Source: Anaerolineae bacterium (GTDB lineage: Bacteria > Chloroflexota > Anaerolineae > Anaerolineales > Villigracilaceae). From it: a stretch of 64,000 nt of DNA. Shown piece after piece: positions 9,087-18,148 of the stretch. The stretch covers positions 57,719-121,718 of the forward strand of contig JASJYH010000001.1 in NCBI GenBank assembly GCA_030123675.1. The letters are read 5' to 3'. Each line of letters begins with the position of its first letter. Within the stretch, counting starts at the first letter, position 1. Position numbers and translations under genes: made by a program. The notes beneath the pieces were generated by a model. That model saw only the letters and a list, made by a program, of their open reading frames with translations, made no database searches and was not told the origin of the DNA.

Positions 9087-9181
9087 CTACTGAGGGCTGC
9101 GTAAATAGTTGAACCAAAATTCTGTTGGATTAGAGCCAACCCGAATAAGCAAGTTTAGAGTTTTATGCAAGGAGCAGTAAA

Positions 9182-9196
9182 AACCTTGCGAAGGTT
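9182..9196. repeat. dispersed palindrome AACCTTGCGAAGGTT (copy 1)
   Basis: AACCTT and AAGGTT arms flank a GCG centre. The same 15-mer recurs at 25939-25953. It lies in the 215-bp spacer between the SH3 gene and the DUF971 gene; nothing else identifiable is in that spacer. Confidence 0.7.
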
Positions 9197-9301
9197 CGGA
9201 TCCTCCGGCTTCGTCTATCCACCTGTGCCTCCCGGAGGACCATGTGCGTACTGGTACAGGCAGTACAGGACTTTGTAAGGCTTTCTGCAATAGGAGAACT
9301 A

Positions 9302-9640
9302 ATGAACGAAAAACCAACTGACATCACAGCCAATAAAAAGACGCGCGAATTAACATTAACTTGGGACGACGGGCACATTAGTGTATACCCATTTGGGCTG
9401 CTGCGCGCAGCTTGTCCATGTGCTTCCTGCCGGGGTGGCCACGAAAATATGGGCAGCGAACCTGACCCAGATGTCTTTAGTGCCGATTTAAAAGAATCTG
9501 CCTCCACGCGGCTAACCAATGTTATTGCGATTGGTTCTTACGCCCTCTCGATTGTCTGGGAGGATGGACACGATTATGGCATCTTCAATTGGCACTATCT
9601 ACGGGCTTTATGCCCTTGTGACGAAGATCATAGTAATTAA
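9302..9640 (+). CDS. DUF971 / gamma-butyrobetaine hydroxylase N-terminal-like protein
   Basis: 112 residues from ATG 9302, which has an AGGAG Shine-Dalgarno 5 nt upstream; a longer frame begins 20 codons earlier but lacks such a site. The protein is a single DUF971 domain: LTLTWDDGH, YPFGLLRAACPCASCRGGHE, then YALSIVWEDGHDYGIFNWHYLRALCPC. Conserved cysteines and histidines suggest metal binding. In other bacteria stand-alone DUF971 proteins are linked to Fe-S metabolism (Mrp/ApbC fusions), but nothing here adds to that. Function unknown. Confidence 0.85.
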   Translation: MNEKPTDITANKKTRELTLTWDDGHISVYPFGLLRAACPCASCRGGHENMGSEPDPDVFSADLKESASTRLTNVIAIGSYALSIVWEDGHDYGIFNWHYLRALCPCDEDHSN

Positions 9641-9701
9641 TGCTATTCCTCAAAAGTAGATAGCCGCCCCTGCATATCAAAAGCAGGGGCCATTGGCTTA
9701 T

Positions 9702-11507
9702 CTAATTGGTGGCTCTTGGTGTTCGAGTTGGTGTCTGGCTTGGAGTGGGGGTTATGGTCGGAGTTCTTGTAGGCGAAGGTGTGATACTGGGTGTCGGTGT
9801 GCGAATTTCGATGAGATGCTTGCGAGCCACAGCTCGCAAATCACGTGCCGAACCACTTATTGGTAAATCAAGCAATTCTTCCCAGGAATCAGCAGCATTA
9901 TTTGGCTCTTCTCGAAATTCAAAATTAATAGCACGCCAGTAATATGCAAGCGCTTTTTCATTACTTGTTTCAGCCAGGGATAAGACTGTTTCACCTTGCA
10001 AATAAGCATCACCGAATTTCTCTTGATTCATGCTCACACGCATAAGGCTCAGATTTAAATCAAAATCGTCTTTAAAGTATTGATACGCACGTTTCAAATC
10101 TGCTTCTGCTTCGTCGATTTCTTCTTGCTCCAGAAAGCATGAGCCGCGATATAAATAAGCTCCACGCTGACGCGAGTCCATGGATATGGCACTACTCAAA
10201 ACTTCGATAGCGGAGTCACAGTCGTCGATTTTGTAATATGCCTCCCCAAGCATGGCCAGTGCTGTTGCATCTTTCGTTTCGTAACCCACATAAGTCTCTA
10301 ATACTTCAATCGCACCTGAATCATTGCCCTGGGCGAGATATATCTCACCCAGGGTGAAATAGACCAATAACATAGTTAGATCTGCTTCATTAGCTTTTAC
10401 GGCAGCTTCTTCAGCCTCATCGATGTTTTCTAAGACCAGGTGGGTTCGCGCTTGATAATAATAAACCAATGGGCCGGGCAAGAGTCGTTCTGCGGTCGTC
10501 AGATCAGCCAATGCTTCTTCTGGATCATTTCGGTTTAAGTAAAAAATGGCTCGATCAAGGTACACCTCACCAAAGTTGGGATCGCGTTTCAAAGCTTCTT
10601 GATAAAGTGCGGTTATATTCGCACTCGGATCTTGTAACAAACGCGCGCGAGCCAATCCCAAATAGGGTGGACCAAAATCTGGATCTATTTTGAGGGCTTG
10701 GTTATAAGACTCTAATGCATTACGAAAATCACCTTGAAAACGATATGCTTCACCAATAAAATAATATGGGTCTGCAGCTTCGGGTTCGTTACGAGCGATT
10801 TCGCTCATTCCGGATATGACTGCATCCCAATCCTCTTTCTTGTAAGAGTCTTTTACCAATCTAAAACTGTCTATCGAGATTGGATCCCGCGGTGTATTGA
10901 CATAGAAGGGAGTAGGGGTTAAGGGTTCAGCTAATAATTCCGCTAAGGGTACAAGAGTGCCTTTGGCAGATTTTCCTTGAGCGGGTGCATTTAAGAAAGT
11001 GGGTGTATAGGTAAATGTTGGGGAGGGACCGGGTGTGTTTGGAACGAGTAGGAAAAGTGGATTTCTGTTAGGCAATATAAACCCAAAAACAACAAACCCG
11101 ATGAGTACTATTCCGACTGCTCCGAACCCAACCAATCGACCTGTTGGGCTGGAGAATAAAGTTCTGAAAGTTCTTTTTCCTTTTAGCTTGTCACTTTCTA
11201 ATGCCAGTTTTTCTTCCCAAAGGCGTGGACGATCTAAGGGGAAGGGTGGCACGTTTTCATCTGGCGGTAACGCTCCGAGAATAACCAAACCTCGTTCAGC
11301 GGTAGCATTCTCAGGGTCCAATTGGAGCGCTGTTTTCAGACAGTAAATACGTTCTTTGGAAGATTCGACCGCTGCGCTCATCCAAATCCAGTACTGGGCG
11401 TTATCCTGGTCCGTTTTGATCAGTTCAGTCAGCAGGTCTTTGGCTTTTGGCTTGTCCCCTTCGCGCAGGGCCTCAACCGCTTCCAGAAGTTTGGTATCTT
11501 CTGCCAT
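9702..11507 (-). CDS. membrane-anchored TPR-repeat protein with Thr-Pro tail
   Basis: 601 residues. Residues 1-75 form a cytoplasmic TPR-like start (EGDKPKAKDLLTELI, DNAQYWIWMSAA). A transmembrane helix at about 128-148 is followed by a Thr/Pro-rich linker. From about 215 to 540 there are tandem tetratricopeptide repeats (for example NALESYNQALKIDPDFGPPYLGLARA, DCDSAIEVLSSAISMDSRQRGAYLYRG), and the last 30 residues are a Thr-Pro-Ser-rich tail. TPR arrays act as protein scaffolds; the partner is not evident. Transcribed convergently with the DUF971 gene, ending 60 bp from it. Confidence 0.85.
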   Translation of the reverse strand: MAEDTKLLEAVEALREGDKPKAKDLLTELIKTDQDNAQYWIWMSAAVESSKERIYCLKTALQLDPENATAERGLVILGALPPDENVPPFPLDRPRLWEEKLALESDKLKGKRTFRTLFSSPTGRLVGFGAVGIVLIGFVVFGFILPNRNPLFLLVPNTPGPSPTFTYTPTFLNAPAQGKSAKGTLVPLAELLAEPLTPTPFYVNTPRDPISIDSFRLVKDSYKKEDWDAVISGMSEIARNEPEAADPYYFIGEAYRFQGDFRNALESYNQALKIDPDFGPPYLGLARARLLQDPSANITALYQEALKRDPNFGEVYLDRAIFYLNRNDPEEALADLTTAERLLPGPLVYYYQARTHLVLENIDEAEEAAVKANEADLTMLLVYFTLGEIYLAQGNDSGAIEVLETYVGYETKDATALAMLGEAYYKIDDCDSAIEVLSSAISMDSRQRGAYLYRGSCFLEQEEIDEAEADLKRAYQYFKDDFDLNLSLMRVSMNQEKFGDAYLQGETVLSLAETSNEKALAYYWRAINFEFREEPNNAADSWEELLDLPISGSARDLRAVARKHLIEIRTPTPSITPSPTRTPTITPTPSQTPTRTPRATN

Positions 11508-11563
11508 AGGTTGTTTGGTTTACTGCCTGAATTCTGTGAGAAATTGATGAGCTTGCATTGTTG

Positions 11564-12136
11564 TTACTCGTTAAACCTTTCCACTTGAAATGTTGAAACA
11601 TCCAAATGTTTTTTACGCCAAAGGTCGGCTTTCGCATTCATTTTGTAACACAGGTTGCTGAAGAAATCGGTATGATCTGGTAACTTTTCCCAAACATTTG
11701 GTAAAAAGGTGGCATGCTGCTCGCCATCGCGAAAAAGTACGCCATCTTTCCCGGGCTGTACAATGGTTAGCAAGTCGTCAGGTGAGTTGTATTCGAGTGG
11801 TACTGGAAGAGAAAGACGAGATACCTCAATTTCGATTTCAGTAAGTTCATCAGACTGCACATTCGGGAAACGAATATCTTGTAGTGTGGCGGCAATGGTA
11901 TGTTCGCTCACATCTTCAGCTAATGGTTGATACGCTTCAAGTGTGCCTATGCAGCCCCGCAATTTACTATTGTTGTACAAAGTAACAAAGGAAGCACCTT
12001 GCTCCATTAATCGAGTTGAGATAGATTGTTGATCGAGTGGAGGAAGCTTCGTTCTGCGCACACCAGCTTCCAAGGCCTCGCGGGCCAGGCTTAAGAGGCT
12101 GTTTTTTTCTTCGTTCGTCAGTTCATCCTCAGGCAT
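11564..12136 (-). CDS. AMMECR1 domain protein (AmmeMemoRadiSam protein A)
   Basis: 190 residues spanning one AMMECR1 domain. Visible family marks are GASFVTLYNNSKLRGCIGTLEAYQPL with the invariant LRGCIG motif, DIRFPNVQSDEL, IEVSRLSLPVPL, and GVLFRDGEQHATFLPNVWEKLPDHTDFFSNLCYKM. In many prokaryotes this gene sits with MEMO and a radical-SAM gene; neither is nearby here. Biochemical role unknown. It lies 11 bp downstream of the flavin reductase gene and was probably cotranscribed with it. Confidence 0.9.
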   Translation of the reverse strand: MPEDELTNEEKNSLLSLAREALEAGVRRTKLPPLDQQSISTRLMEQGASFVTLYNNSKLRGCIGTLEAYQPLAEDVSEHTIAATLQDIRFPNVQSDELTEIEIEVSRLSLPVPLEYNSPDDLLTIVQPGKDGVLFRDGEQHATFLPNVWEKLPDHTDFFSNLCYKMNAKADLWRKKHLDVSTFQVERFNE

Positions 12137-12147
12137 TTTGGATCCCC

Positions 12148-12657
12148 TTATGGGCGCTGTAACTTGACCAGATTTTGATAATTTCTGTTGTAGTACAGTA
12201 ATGGCTGGCCGTTCGGGTTTTCGCGGGTAGCTATCACTTCGGCCAGAAAAAGGGTATTACTTCCAACTGGGATGGCTTGTGTTACCCGGCAGTCGAAATA
12301 AGCCAATCCGCCTTTTATAAGCGGTGCTCCTGTAATTAAAGTTTCAGTTTCAATGCCAATCCACTGATCTTCGGAATCAGGCAAACGTCCAGCGAATCGA
12401 TCAGAGATTTCCAGTTGGTTTTCTTCGAGTATGGTTACAGCAAAAGCGTTTGACTTTGAAACAAGGGCAAATGTGCGGCTTTCAGACTGCAATGATATGC
12501 TTATCAAAGGTGGTTCCATTGCTACGGAGGTGAATGAATTGACGGTCATTCCATGTTGTTCGTTTTCGAAGGAAGCTGTCACGATAGTAACGCCAGAAGC
12601 CCAGGTGCGCATTGCCAAGCGTAATTTTTCAGAATCGAGAGTCATTGTTTGTTTCAT
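12148..12657 (-). CDS. flavin reductase (FMN-binding) family protein
   Basis: 169 residues from ATG 12657; an upstream TTG nine codons earlier is less likely. The split-barrel flavin reductase-like domain shows LRLAMRTWASGVTIVTA, HGMTVNSFTSVAMEPPLISISL, SESRTFALVSKSNAFAVTIL and LAYFDCRVTQAIPVGSNTLFLAEVI, the classic order for HpaC/two-component monooxygenase reductases. It would reduce FMN/FAD with NAD(P)H. No oxygenase partner gene is adjacent, so its partner is unknown. Confidence 0.9.
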   Translation of the reverse strand: MKQTMTLDSEKLRLAMRTWASGVTIVTASFENEQHGMTVNSFTSVAMEPPLISISLQSESRTFALVSKSNAFAVTILEENQLEISDRFAGRLPDSEDQWIGIETETLITGAPLIKGGLAYFDCRVTQAIPVGSNTLFLAEVIATRENPNGQPLLYYNRNYQNLVKLQRP

Positions 12658-12815
12658 AGCGCATTCATAATATCTGGGAGGCAAGTGAGAGTCAAGCCAA
12701 AATCATTATAAAAACGGTACAGGTTACAGCTATCGTAATTTATAGATTGCATGTCTGGTCATAAATACCTCTTGCTAATTGATCGGCTATTGAGGTAATA
12801 TTATACGAAATAAAT

Positions 12816-13619
12816 ATGAATTCCGGGCACGTATCACCTTCTCGGCTTGCTTCTCGCAACCGTCCACGACCTGTGCGGGTCCTTGGAAGTACGTTTGGCT
12901 TGGCGATTTTATTGGCAACCCTGTTTAACCTTTGGGCACCCAGCAATGGACTGTTCTCAGGTAGTTTTTCCGATAAACTAAAAATATTGTTGACTTCGCA
13001 GCCAGAAAACGCCTTTGTTGCCACACCACAGCCACAATTGCGGATCGGGATCGTTGCCGGACACGCAGGCAATGATCCAGGCGCAATATGCCGGGATGAT
13101 ACTGGAAACATTGCCTTGACGGAAGCAGATGTCAATATGGATATTGCCAAGCTCGTACAAAAAACCCTGACAGAGGAAGGGTATCAGGTAGATTTACTGA
13201 ATGAGTTTGATACGCGTCTGAATGGATATCGCGCTGTTGCATTGGTCTCAATCCACAATGACTCTTGTGAATACATCAACGATGAAGCAACTGGATTTAA
13301 AGTGGCAGCGGCTATCAATACGCATGATCTCAACCGCGCTGCGCGCCTAACCGATTGTTTGCGGGATCGTTATCAAAAAGCTACCGGGCTCAATTTTCAT
13401 GCCGGGAGCATTACCAATGATATGCGAGGCTATCATGCTTTTTCGGAAATTGACCCAAACACTATTGCTGCCATCATCGAAACGGGATTCTTAAACATTG
13501 ACCAAGATATTCTAACCAACCAAACCGAGCGAGTTGCGGATGGTGTTACGCAAGGTATTCTATGTTTCTCCCGTAATGAGAATGTTGAACCAACGCCACT
13601 TCCCACTTTTGCGCCATGA
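12816..13619 (+). CDS. N-acetylmuramoyl-L-alanine amidase (Amidase_3)
   Basis: 267 residues. An N-terminal hydrophobic segment (FGLAILLATLFNLWA, about 24-38) acts as signal or anchor. The Amidase_3 zinc-peptidase domain starts near residue 70: GIVAGHAGNDPGA (first His), EADVNMDIA (Glu), ALVSIHNDSC (second His), and AAIIETGFLN (catalytic Glu). The enzyme cleaves the amide between N-acetylmuramic acid and the stem peptide. It is the first gene of a coupled run with three L,D-transpeptidases; its stop overlaps the next start as ATGA. Confidence 0.88.
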   Translation: MNSGHVSPSRLASRNRPRPVRVLGSTFGLAILLATLFNLWAPSNGLFSGSFSDKLKILLTSQPENAFVATPQPQLRIGIVAGHAGNDPGAICRDDTGNIALTEADVNMDIAKLVQKTLTEEGYQVDLLNEFDTRLNGYRAVALVSIHNDSCEYINDEATGFKVAAAINTHDLNRAARLTDCLRDRYQKATGLNFHAGSITNDMRGYHAFSEIDPNTIAAIIETGFLNIDQDILTNQTERVADGVTQGILCFSRNENVEPTPLPTFAP

Positions 13620-14869
13620 AACCTGAATTGACCCAAGCTCAAAAAGCCATACGGAACGCACACAAGGCTCTGGGTATTAAAGATCGCAGCACTGCTCGCC
13701 GTTGGGCAGAACAGGCCACTAAATTAGCCCCAGAATTGGAAGATCCGTGGTTAATCCTGGCTTCAGTTTCTAGCCCTAAGGCAAGCGTGGCTTTTATCGA
13801 GCGGGCTTTGCAAATCAATCCGGATAGTCCGCGTGCCCAAAAGGGTATGCGATGGGCTTTGAACCGATTGAGAAAAGTGCCCGCTGCGCAAAGAAATGCC
13901 ATAGTTGGGAAGCAAGGAAACAGCGCAAAGAGAAGAGTGGCCCCAAAAAAGGTTGGAAGGACGCCAGCCTACCTAATATTATTGTTGGCATTTGGTTGCA
14001 TTGTAGTCATTGCTGTGGCTTGGACAGCCAGCATTTCCCCGGTTATGGCGTCAATTTTAAATATAAGCTCACAATCGAATGCAGAGGCAGGCTCACAAGT
14101 ATGGGCGCAGGTGGAAATCTCCAAACCAGGTCAAACTTCTGAACCAGCACAAGCCCTCGTAGAAATTGTGCCTGCCCAAGAATCCGTAGTCATCATTGAA
14201 GTTGCGCCCACTCAAGAAGCTTCTACCATCGTTGAAGTTGTCCCTGCTCAACCCGCTTCCGTCGTTGTAGAGATAGTACCTATCCAGCCGGCAGCTACCC
14301 CAACCGCTCAATTGGCTTTGGCTACGGAGGCAGCAACCACAGATCTTTCATCATTAAACCCTGAAATAGCTCCAACAGAAACTCCAGTAGCGAGTTCTAC
14401 TCCATCAGGTTCTTTTGTTATGGACATAATTGAGAATACGCCTGTCCCTACACAAAAACCGACTGAAGCTGGCCCAGCTGCGACTGCCAAGGCCGTACAA
14501 GCCCCTGTAGGAAATGGTGTGCGTTGGATCGAAGTCAATCTCTCCACCCAAAGCGTGTATGCTTGGGAAGGAGATGTATTGATGAATTCATTTATTGTTT
14601 CAACCGGAACCTGGCAGACTCCCACAGTGGTGGGAACATTTAATGTGTGGAACAAGACTCGTATCCAAACGATGTCGGGTCCTGGCTATTCCTTGCCCAA
14701 TGTACCCTTCGTGATGTATTTCTACCAAGGTTATGGTTTTCATGGCACGTACTGGCATAACAATTTTGGGACACCAATGAGTCATGGTTGTATTAATTTA
14801 ACGATTCCAGATTCAGAATGGCTGTACAAATGGGCCAGTGTGGGGACAACTGTCAAAGTTCATTATTAG
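13616..14869 (+). CDS. L,D-transpeptidase (YkuD) with TPR-like N-terminus and stalk
   Basis: 417 residues. Residues 1-90 resemble a TPR-like helical region (AIRNAHKALGIKDRSTARRWAEQA). A membrane helix lies at about 118-140. A long stalk (about 150-300) contains an EIVPAQ/VEVVPAQ-type imperfect repeat and Thr/Pro stretches. The C-terminal YkuD domain (about 300-417) holds the FHGTYWHN and SHGCINL motifs with catalytic His/Cys. Such enzymes form 3-3 crosslinks or attach proteins to peptidoglycan. Its start overlaps the amidase stop (ATGA). The cytoplasmic N-terminal part is unlike the two following paralogues. Confidence 0.9.
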   Translation: MKPELTQAQKAIRNAHKALGIKDRSTARRWAEQATKLAPELEDPWLILASVSSPKASVAFIERALQINPDSPRAQKGMRWALNRLRKVPAAQRNAIVGKQGNSAKRRVAPKKVGRTPAYLILLLAFGCIVVIAVAWTASISPVMASILNISSQSNAEAGSQVWAQVEISKPGQTSEPAQALVEIVPAQESVVIIEVAPTQEASTIVEVVPAQPASVVVEIVPIQPAATPTAQLALATEAATTDLSSLNPEIAPTETPVASSTPSGSFVMDIIENTPVPTQKPTEAGPAATAKAVQAPVGNGVRWIEVNLSTQSVYAWEGDVLMNSFIVSTGTWQTPTVVGTFNVWNKTRIQTMSGPGYSLPNVPFVMYFYQGYGFHGTYWHNNFGTPMSHGCINLTIPDSEWLYKWASVGTTVKVHY

Positions 14870-14884
14870 GCAAGTTAACAGATC

Positions 14885-15922
14885 ATGCAATCCCCGATAA
14901 ACGCTCTCTCGCGCCGTGACTTTTTGAAAATGGCCAGTTACGGGATATTAGGGTTGGCACTGCCTGGTTTTCCTCGAACCTTTTCCACACAAACCTTCAA
15001 TTCCGACTTGCTTGGTCGCATCATCGAAAAGTCGTTGTGGATATATGCTGAGCCCTCGATACAATCCAATCGGGTCGAAATGGTTTGGCGGGATTTAATT
15101 TTTCCACTCAGCGGTGCGGCGATCAGTGATGATCAAAAGGCATATAATCGCGTTTGGTATGAAGTGGATGGAAAAGGTTATGTCTATTCCGGTAGTGTCC
15201 AGCCTGTCCGCACTGTGCTAAACAACCCTGTAACTGAGCTGCCACCTAGCGGCTTATTAGGAGAGATCACTGTCCCTTTTACGGATGCGCACAAAGAACC
15301 GGATACGACAACCGACGTCGCGCACAGATTGTATTATGAAACTGTGCATTGGATTACACGTACGGCGATTGGCGCTGATGGAGAAGTTTGGTACCGACTT
15401 CTGGACGACAAGTGGGATTTGGATTACTATATCCTGGCAAAACATATGCGCATCATCCCAGACGAGGAGCTGGCGCCTCTTTCTCCAGACACTCCCAATT
15501 CTGACAAATTGATCGAGGTCAACCTGACCCAGCAGCTTGTACTGGCCTATGAAAAGTCCCGATTGGTGTTTGCAACACGTGCTGCTACCGGCGTACAGAT
15601 CCGGGCTGGGCGCTGGACAACCCCCCAGGGCGAGTTCATTACCTATTACAAACGTCCCACACGCCACATGGCAGCAGGTGATATTGCAGCCAGTGGCTTC
15701 GACTTACCCGGTGTACCCTGGGTTCTTTATATAACCAAAAGTGGAATATCTTTCCACGGTACCTACTGGCACAATGACTATGGTCACCCGCGCAGTCATG
15801 GTTGCATCAACCTGACACCTCAGGCCGCCAAATGGTTTTACCGCTGGACAATCCCTATTGTTAAGCAAGGCAAACAATTTGCTTACGAATACTTCGGCAC
15901 AACTGTCCGAATTTACGAATAA
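14885..15922 (+). CDS. L,D-transpeptidase with Tat-like signal and SH3-like region
   Basis: 345 residues. The N-terminus SRRDFLKMASYGILGLALPGF is a twin-arginine-type signal. The middle (about 35-200) resembles two SH3-like modules (YNRVWYEVDGKGYVYSGSVQPV; WYRLLDDKWDLDYYILAKHMRII). The YkuD domain follows from about 210, with HGTYWHNDYGHPRSHGCINL carrying the catalytic Cys near residue 306. It is 15 bp after the first transpeptidase and 1 bp before the third. Overall architecture matches the third protein closely, suggesting local duplication. Confidence 0.9.
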   Translation: MQSPINALSRRDFLKMASYGILGLALPGFPRTFSTQTFNSDLLGRIIEKSLWIYAEPSIQSNRVEMVWRDLIFPLSGAAISDDQKAYNRVWYEVDGKGYVYSGSVQPVRTVLNNPVTELPPSGLLGEITVPFTDAHKEPDTTTDVAHRLYYETVHWITRTAIGADGEVWYRLLDDKWDLDYYILAKHMRIIPDEELAPLSPDTPNSDKLIEVNLTQQLVLAYEKSRLVFATRAATGVQIRAGRWTTPQGEFITYYKRPTRHMAAGDIAASGFDLPGVPWVLYITKSGISFHGTYWHNDYGHPRSHGCINLTPQAAKWFYRWTIPIVKQGKQFAYEYFGTTVRIYE

Positions 15923-15923
15923 T

Positions 15924-16979
15924 ATGAATCCTATTGCAGACTTAACTCGGCGCGAATTTCTAAAACTCAGTGCATCTGGCGTGCTTGGATTATTTTTTGC
16001 CGACTCCAATCTCGATCATGTATTGGCGCAATCAGCGCCGCCTGCAAGCTTTGGTCGCGTTTTGATGAATGGCCTGTCCATGTTTGAAGCTCCCTCGTTC
16101 AACAGCAAACAATGGCAGGCTTACGGTAAGGACCAAACAGTTCCCATTTCTGAAGTCCTAGATGGTGACGAAGGCTATGGCAATCCATTCAACAAAGCCT
16201 GGTACCGCATTGGGGAAGAAGGCTTCACCTACTCAGGCTGGCTGCAGCCGGTGGAAACACATTACAACCAGCCTGAGTTTGACATCCGTTCAGATGGTCA
16301 AATCGGTGAAATAACTATTCCATACAGCAAAGCCCGTCCGGAACCAGATATTCGCTTAAATGGACAGCGCCTGTATTATCAAAGCACACATTGGGTTATA
16401 AAAACCATTGTAAACCGTGAACAGAAAAGTATCTGGTATGAAATATACGATTTTCATTATCGGAAATCCTTTTATGTACTTTCATATGACATGCGCATTC
16501 TTCCGGAAGATGAACTTAGCCCCCTTTCTCAGGACGTACCCGAGGCCTTGAAATATATCCATGTAGACTTGGGTACCCAGTCTGTGACAGCTTTTGAAGA
16601 TGACAAACCAGTGCTATTCTCGCGTTGCTCAAGTGGCGCTGGTAACACCAAAACTCCTTTAGGTGATTTTCGTACATATCATAAGGGACCTACTGTGCAT
16701 ATGACCAACCAGGGAGATGCCATCGTAGGCATCTTTGATTTGCCTGGGGTGCCATGGGTTTCGTTTTTTACTGGAACAGGGATTGCCTTTCATGGCACAT
16801 ACTGGCATAATGATTATGGCCGTCCGCGCAGTCATGGTTGCATTAATTTACCGTCAGAAGCTGCAAAATTCTTGTATCGTTGGACCAGCCCGGTAGTTCC
16901 TAAGGGAGTCAATTACCTGCATCTTCCAGGAGAGGGAACGGCCGTGCAGGTTACCAAAACAATCTTGGAGAATACATGA
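15924..16979 (+). CDS. L,D-transpeptidase with Tat-like signal (paralogue of preceding gene)
   Basis: 351 residues from ATG 15924, directly after the preceding TAA; a longer frame into the upstream gene is disregarded. TRREFLKLSASGVLGLFF is a Tat-type signal. The SH3-like middle (WYRIGEEGFTYSGWLQPV; WYEIYDFHYRKSFYVLSYDMRIL) and the C-terminal YkuD domain with SHGCINL near residue 303 align throughout with the 14885-15922 product, so the pair is a tandem duplication that has since diverged. Exported wall crosslinking enzyme. The stop overlaps the LURP-one gene as ATGA. Confidence 0.9.
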   Translation: MNPIADLTRREFLKLSASGVLGLFFADSNLDHVLAQSAPPASFGRVLMNGLSMFEAPSFNSKQWQAYGKDQTVPISEVLDGDEGYGNPFNKAWYRIGEEGFTYSGWLQPVETHYNQPEFDIRSDGQIGEITIPYSKARPEPDIRLNGQRLYYQSTHWVIKTIVNREQKSIWYEIYDFHYRKSFYVLSYDMRILPEDELSPLSQDVPEALKYIHVDLGTQSVTAFEDDKPVLFSRCSSGAGNTKTPLGDFRTYHKGPTVHMTNQGDAIVGIFDLPGVPWVSFFTGTGIAFHGTYWHNDYGRPRSHGCINLPSEAAKFLYRWTSPVVPKGVNYLHLPGEGTAVQVTKTILENT

Positions 16980-17554
16980 ACCCAATATTTCAATATGACC
17001 GATACCTACTGAAGCGTCAAATATTTGCATTGACAGGTAAATTCCGCTATTTTGATCCATCCGGAAAACTAGTCATGTACGTAGAGCAAAAGATGTTCAA
17101 GCTGCGGGAAGATATTCGCGTTTATTCTGACGAGAGTAAAACCCAGGAAGTGTTGCAAATCAAAGCACGCCAGATTATCGACTTTTCAGCAGCTTATGAT
17201 GTGATTGATAGTGCTGAAAACAAAAAAGTCGGCACGTTGCGCCGTAAAGGATTTAGGTCCATGTTGCGCGATGAATGGGAAGTTCTGGATGTTAACGATC
17301 AGGTTATCGGAAAATTGTTTGAAGATAATATCTGGTTGGCTTTGCTGCGCCGTCTGTTCCTGAGCAATTTGTTACCCCAGAACTATGACATCACACTCCG
17401 TGAGCAGCGCGTGGTAGATTTGAAACAGCGCTTCAACCTGTTCCGTTACGAGTTGGATGTTGATTTCTCCTTTGACCCGGCCAAAACGCTTGATCGACGC
17501 GTAGGTCTGGCGGCTGGTATTTTGCTGGCTGCAATTGAAGGAAAACAGAGATAG
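16976..17554 (+). CDS. LURP-one-related (tubby/scramblase-like) protein
   Basis: 192 residues, the family's usual size. The sequence reads as the LOR/scramblase-like beta barrel: RYLLKRQIFALTGKFRYFDPSGKLVMYVEQKMFKLREDIRVY, then YDVIDSAENKKVGTLRRKGFRSMLRDEWEVLD and DVNDQVIGKLFED. The C-terminus has a hydrophobic helix (VGLAAGILLAAIEG). Bacterial members are poorly characterised; a lipid- or membrane-associated role is inferred from the tubby-like fold only. Coupled by ATGA to the third transpeptidase, hence probably part of the same envelope operon. Confidence 0.82.
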   Translation: MNPIFQYDRYLLKRQIFALTGKFRYFDPSGKLVMYVEQKMFKLREDIRVYSDESKTQEVLQIKARQIIDFSAAYDVIDSAENKKVGTLRRKGFRSMLRDEWEVLDVNDQVIGKLFEDNIWLALLRRLFLSNLLPQNYDITLREQRVVDLKQRFNLFRYELDVDFSFDPAKTLDRRVGLAAGILLAAIEGKQR

Positions 17555-17598
17555 ATTATGCTAGGGACGATTTATGCGTCGCCCCTATAGGAAATATT

Positions 17599-18024
17599 AT
17601 GCCCAAACAAGCCCTCTTTGCCGGATTGGTAGTTGACGAGGCCGGCAAACCCGCTGATACGACCTATGTTGGTGATGAACCTTTTTATGTGTTAGACGAT
17701 GCCGGATTCTTACGACACATTAATTCAGAGGAGATTGACCGTCAAGTATTTAAGCACTTGCAGGAAATGATGAAAGGCAGCGAAGACCTAATTTCAGAAC
17801 AGACCGCCAAAATGTTGGGACAGGAAGATGTTTTCTCAATCGCTGCCATTCAATCGCAACTCAAAAACATGGATAAACAGTTCGACAATCTACTGAAACA
17901 GGGCTTTCCAGAAGAAGCCCGCGCGTACCTTGGAATGATGGGTTTCAAGGTGGTTGTTAATTACCAGGGCGAGGTGATACGCGTGGATCAACCCGGTGCG
18001 ATTGATGATGAAGGTGAGCAATAA
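17599..18024 (+). CDS. conserved hypothetical protein, 141 aa
   Basis: I do not recognise the family. The protein is acidic, with an N-terminal beta-rich part (LFAGLVVDEAGKPADTTYVGDEPFYVLDDAGFLRHI), a central helical part (FKHLQEMMKGSEDLISEQTAKMLGQED, IQSQLKNMDKQFDNLLKQGF) and a short C-terminal strand region (GFKVVVNYQGEVIRVD). No signal peptide or membrane segment. It starts 44 bp after the LURP-one gene on the same strand and probably belongs to its transcript. The next feature downstream is a palindrome. Confidence 0.65.
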   Translation: MPKQALFAGLVVDEAGKPADTTYVGDEPFYVLDDAGFLRHINSEEIDRQVFKHLQEMMKGSEDLISEQTAKMLGQEDVFSIAAIQSQLKNMDKQFDNLLKQGFPEEARAYLGMMGFKVVVNYQGEVIRVDQPGAIDDEGEQ

Positions 18025-18068
18025 GCTTGTAAGACTATTTAAGCCCTAACCATATTAATTTTAGACAA

Positions 18069-18099
18069 AGTGGCAGTCACTTCTGAAGTGACTGCCACT
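18069..18099. repeat. perfect 31-nt palindrome with ACTTCTGAAGT core
   Basis: Arms of 15 nt (starting AGTGGCAGTCACTTC) are perfectly complementary around one central base. No T-run follows, so this looks like a REP-type element and not a terminator, although it could end or stabilise the upstream transcript. The core ACTTCNGAAGT is shared with the palindromes at 58419-58451. Confidence 0.65.
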
Positions 18100-18148
18100 C
18101 TACGTAAATAAGCCAAGATTCAATGCAGTGGAGAAAAATAGGAGACTC

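Noticed and set aside
14100..14310. Short tandem-like repeats in the first transpeptidase as a possible CRISPR or DNA repeat
   Set aside because: They are imperfect codon-level repeats of an EIVPAQ-type protein stalk, without conserved repeat-spacer structure.
15858..15923. Longer N-terminus for the third L,D-transpeptidase
   Set aside because: It lies inside the preceding transpeptidase gene and would bury the Tat-type signal; ATG 15924 directly follows the upstream stop.
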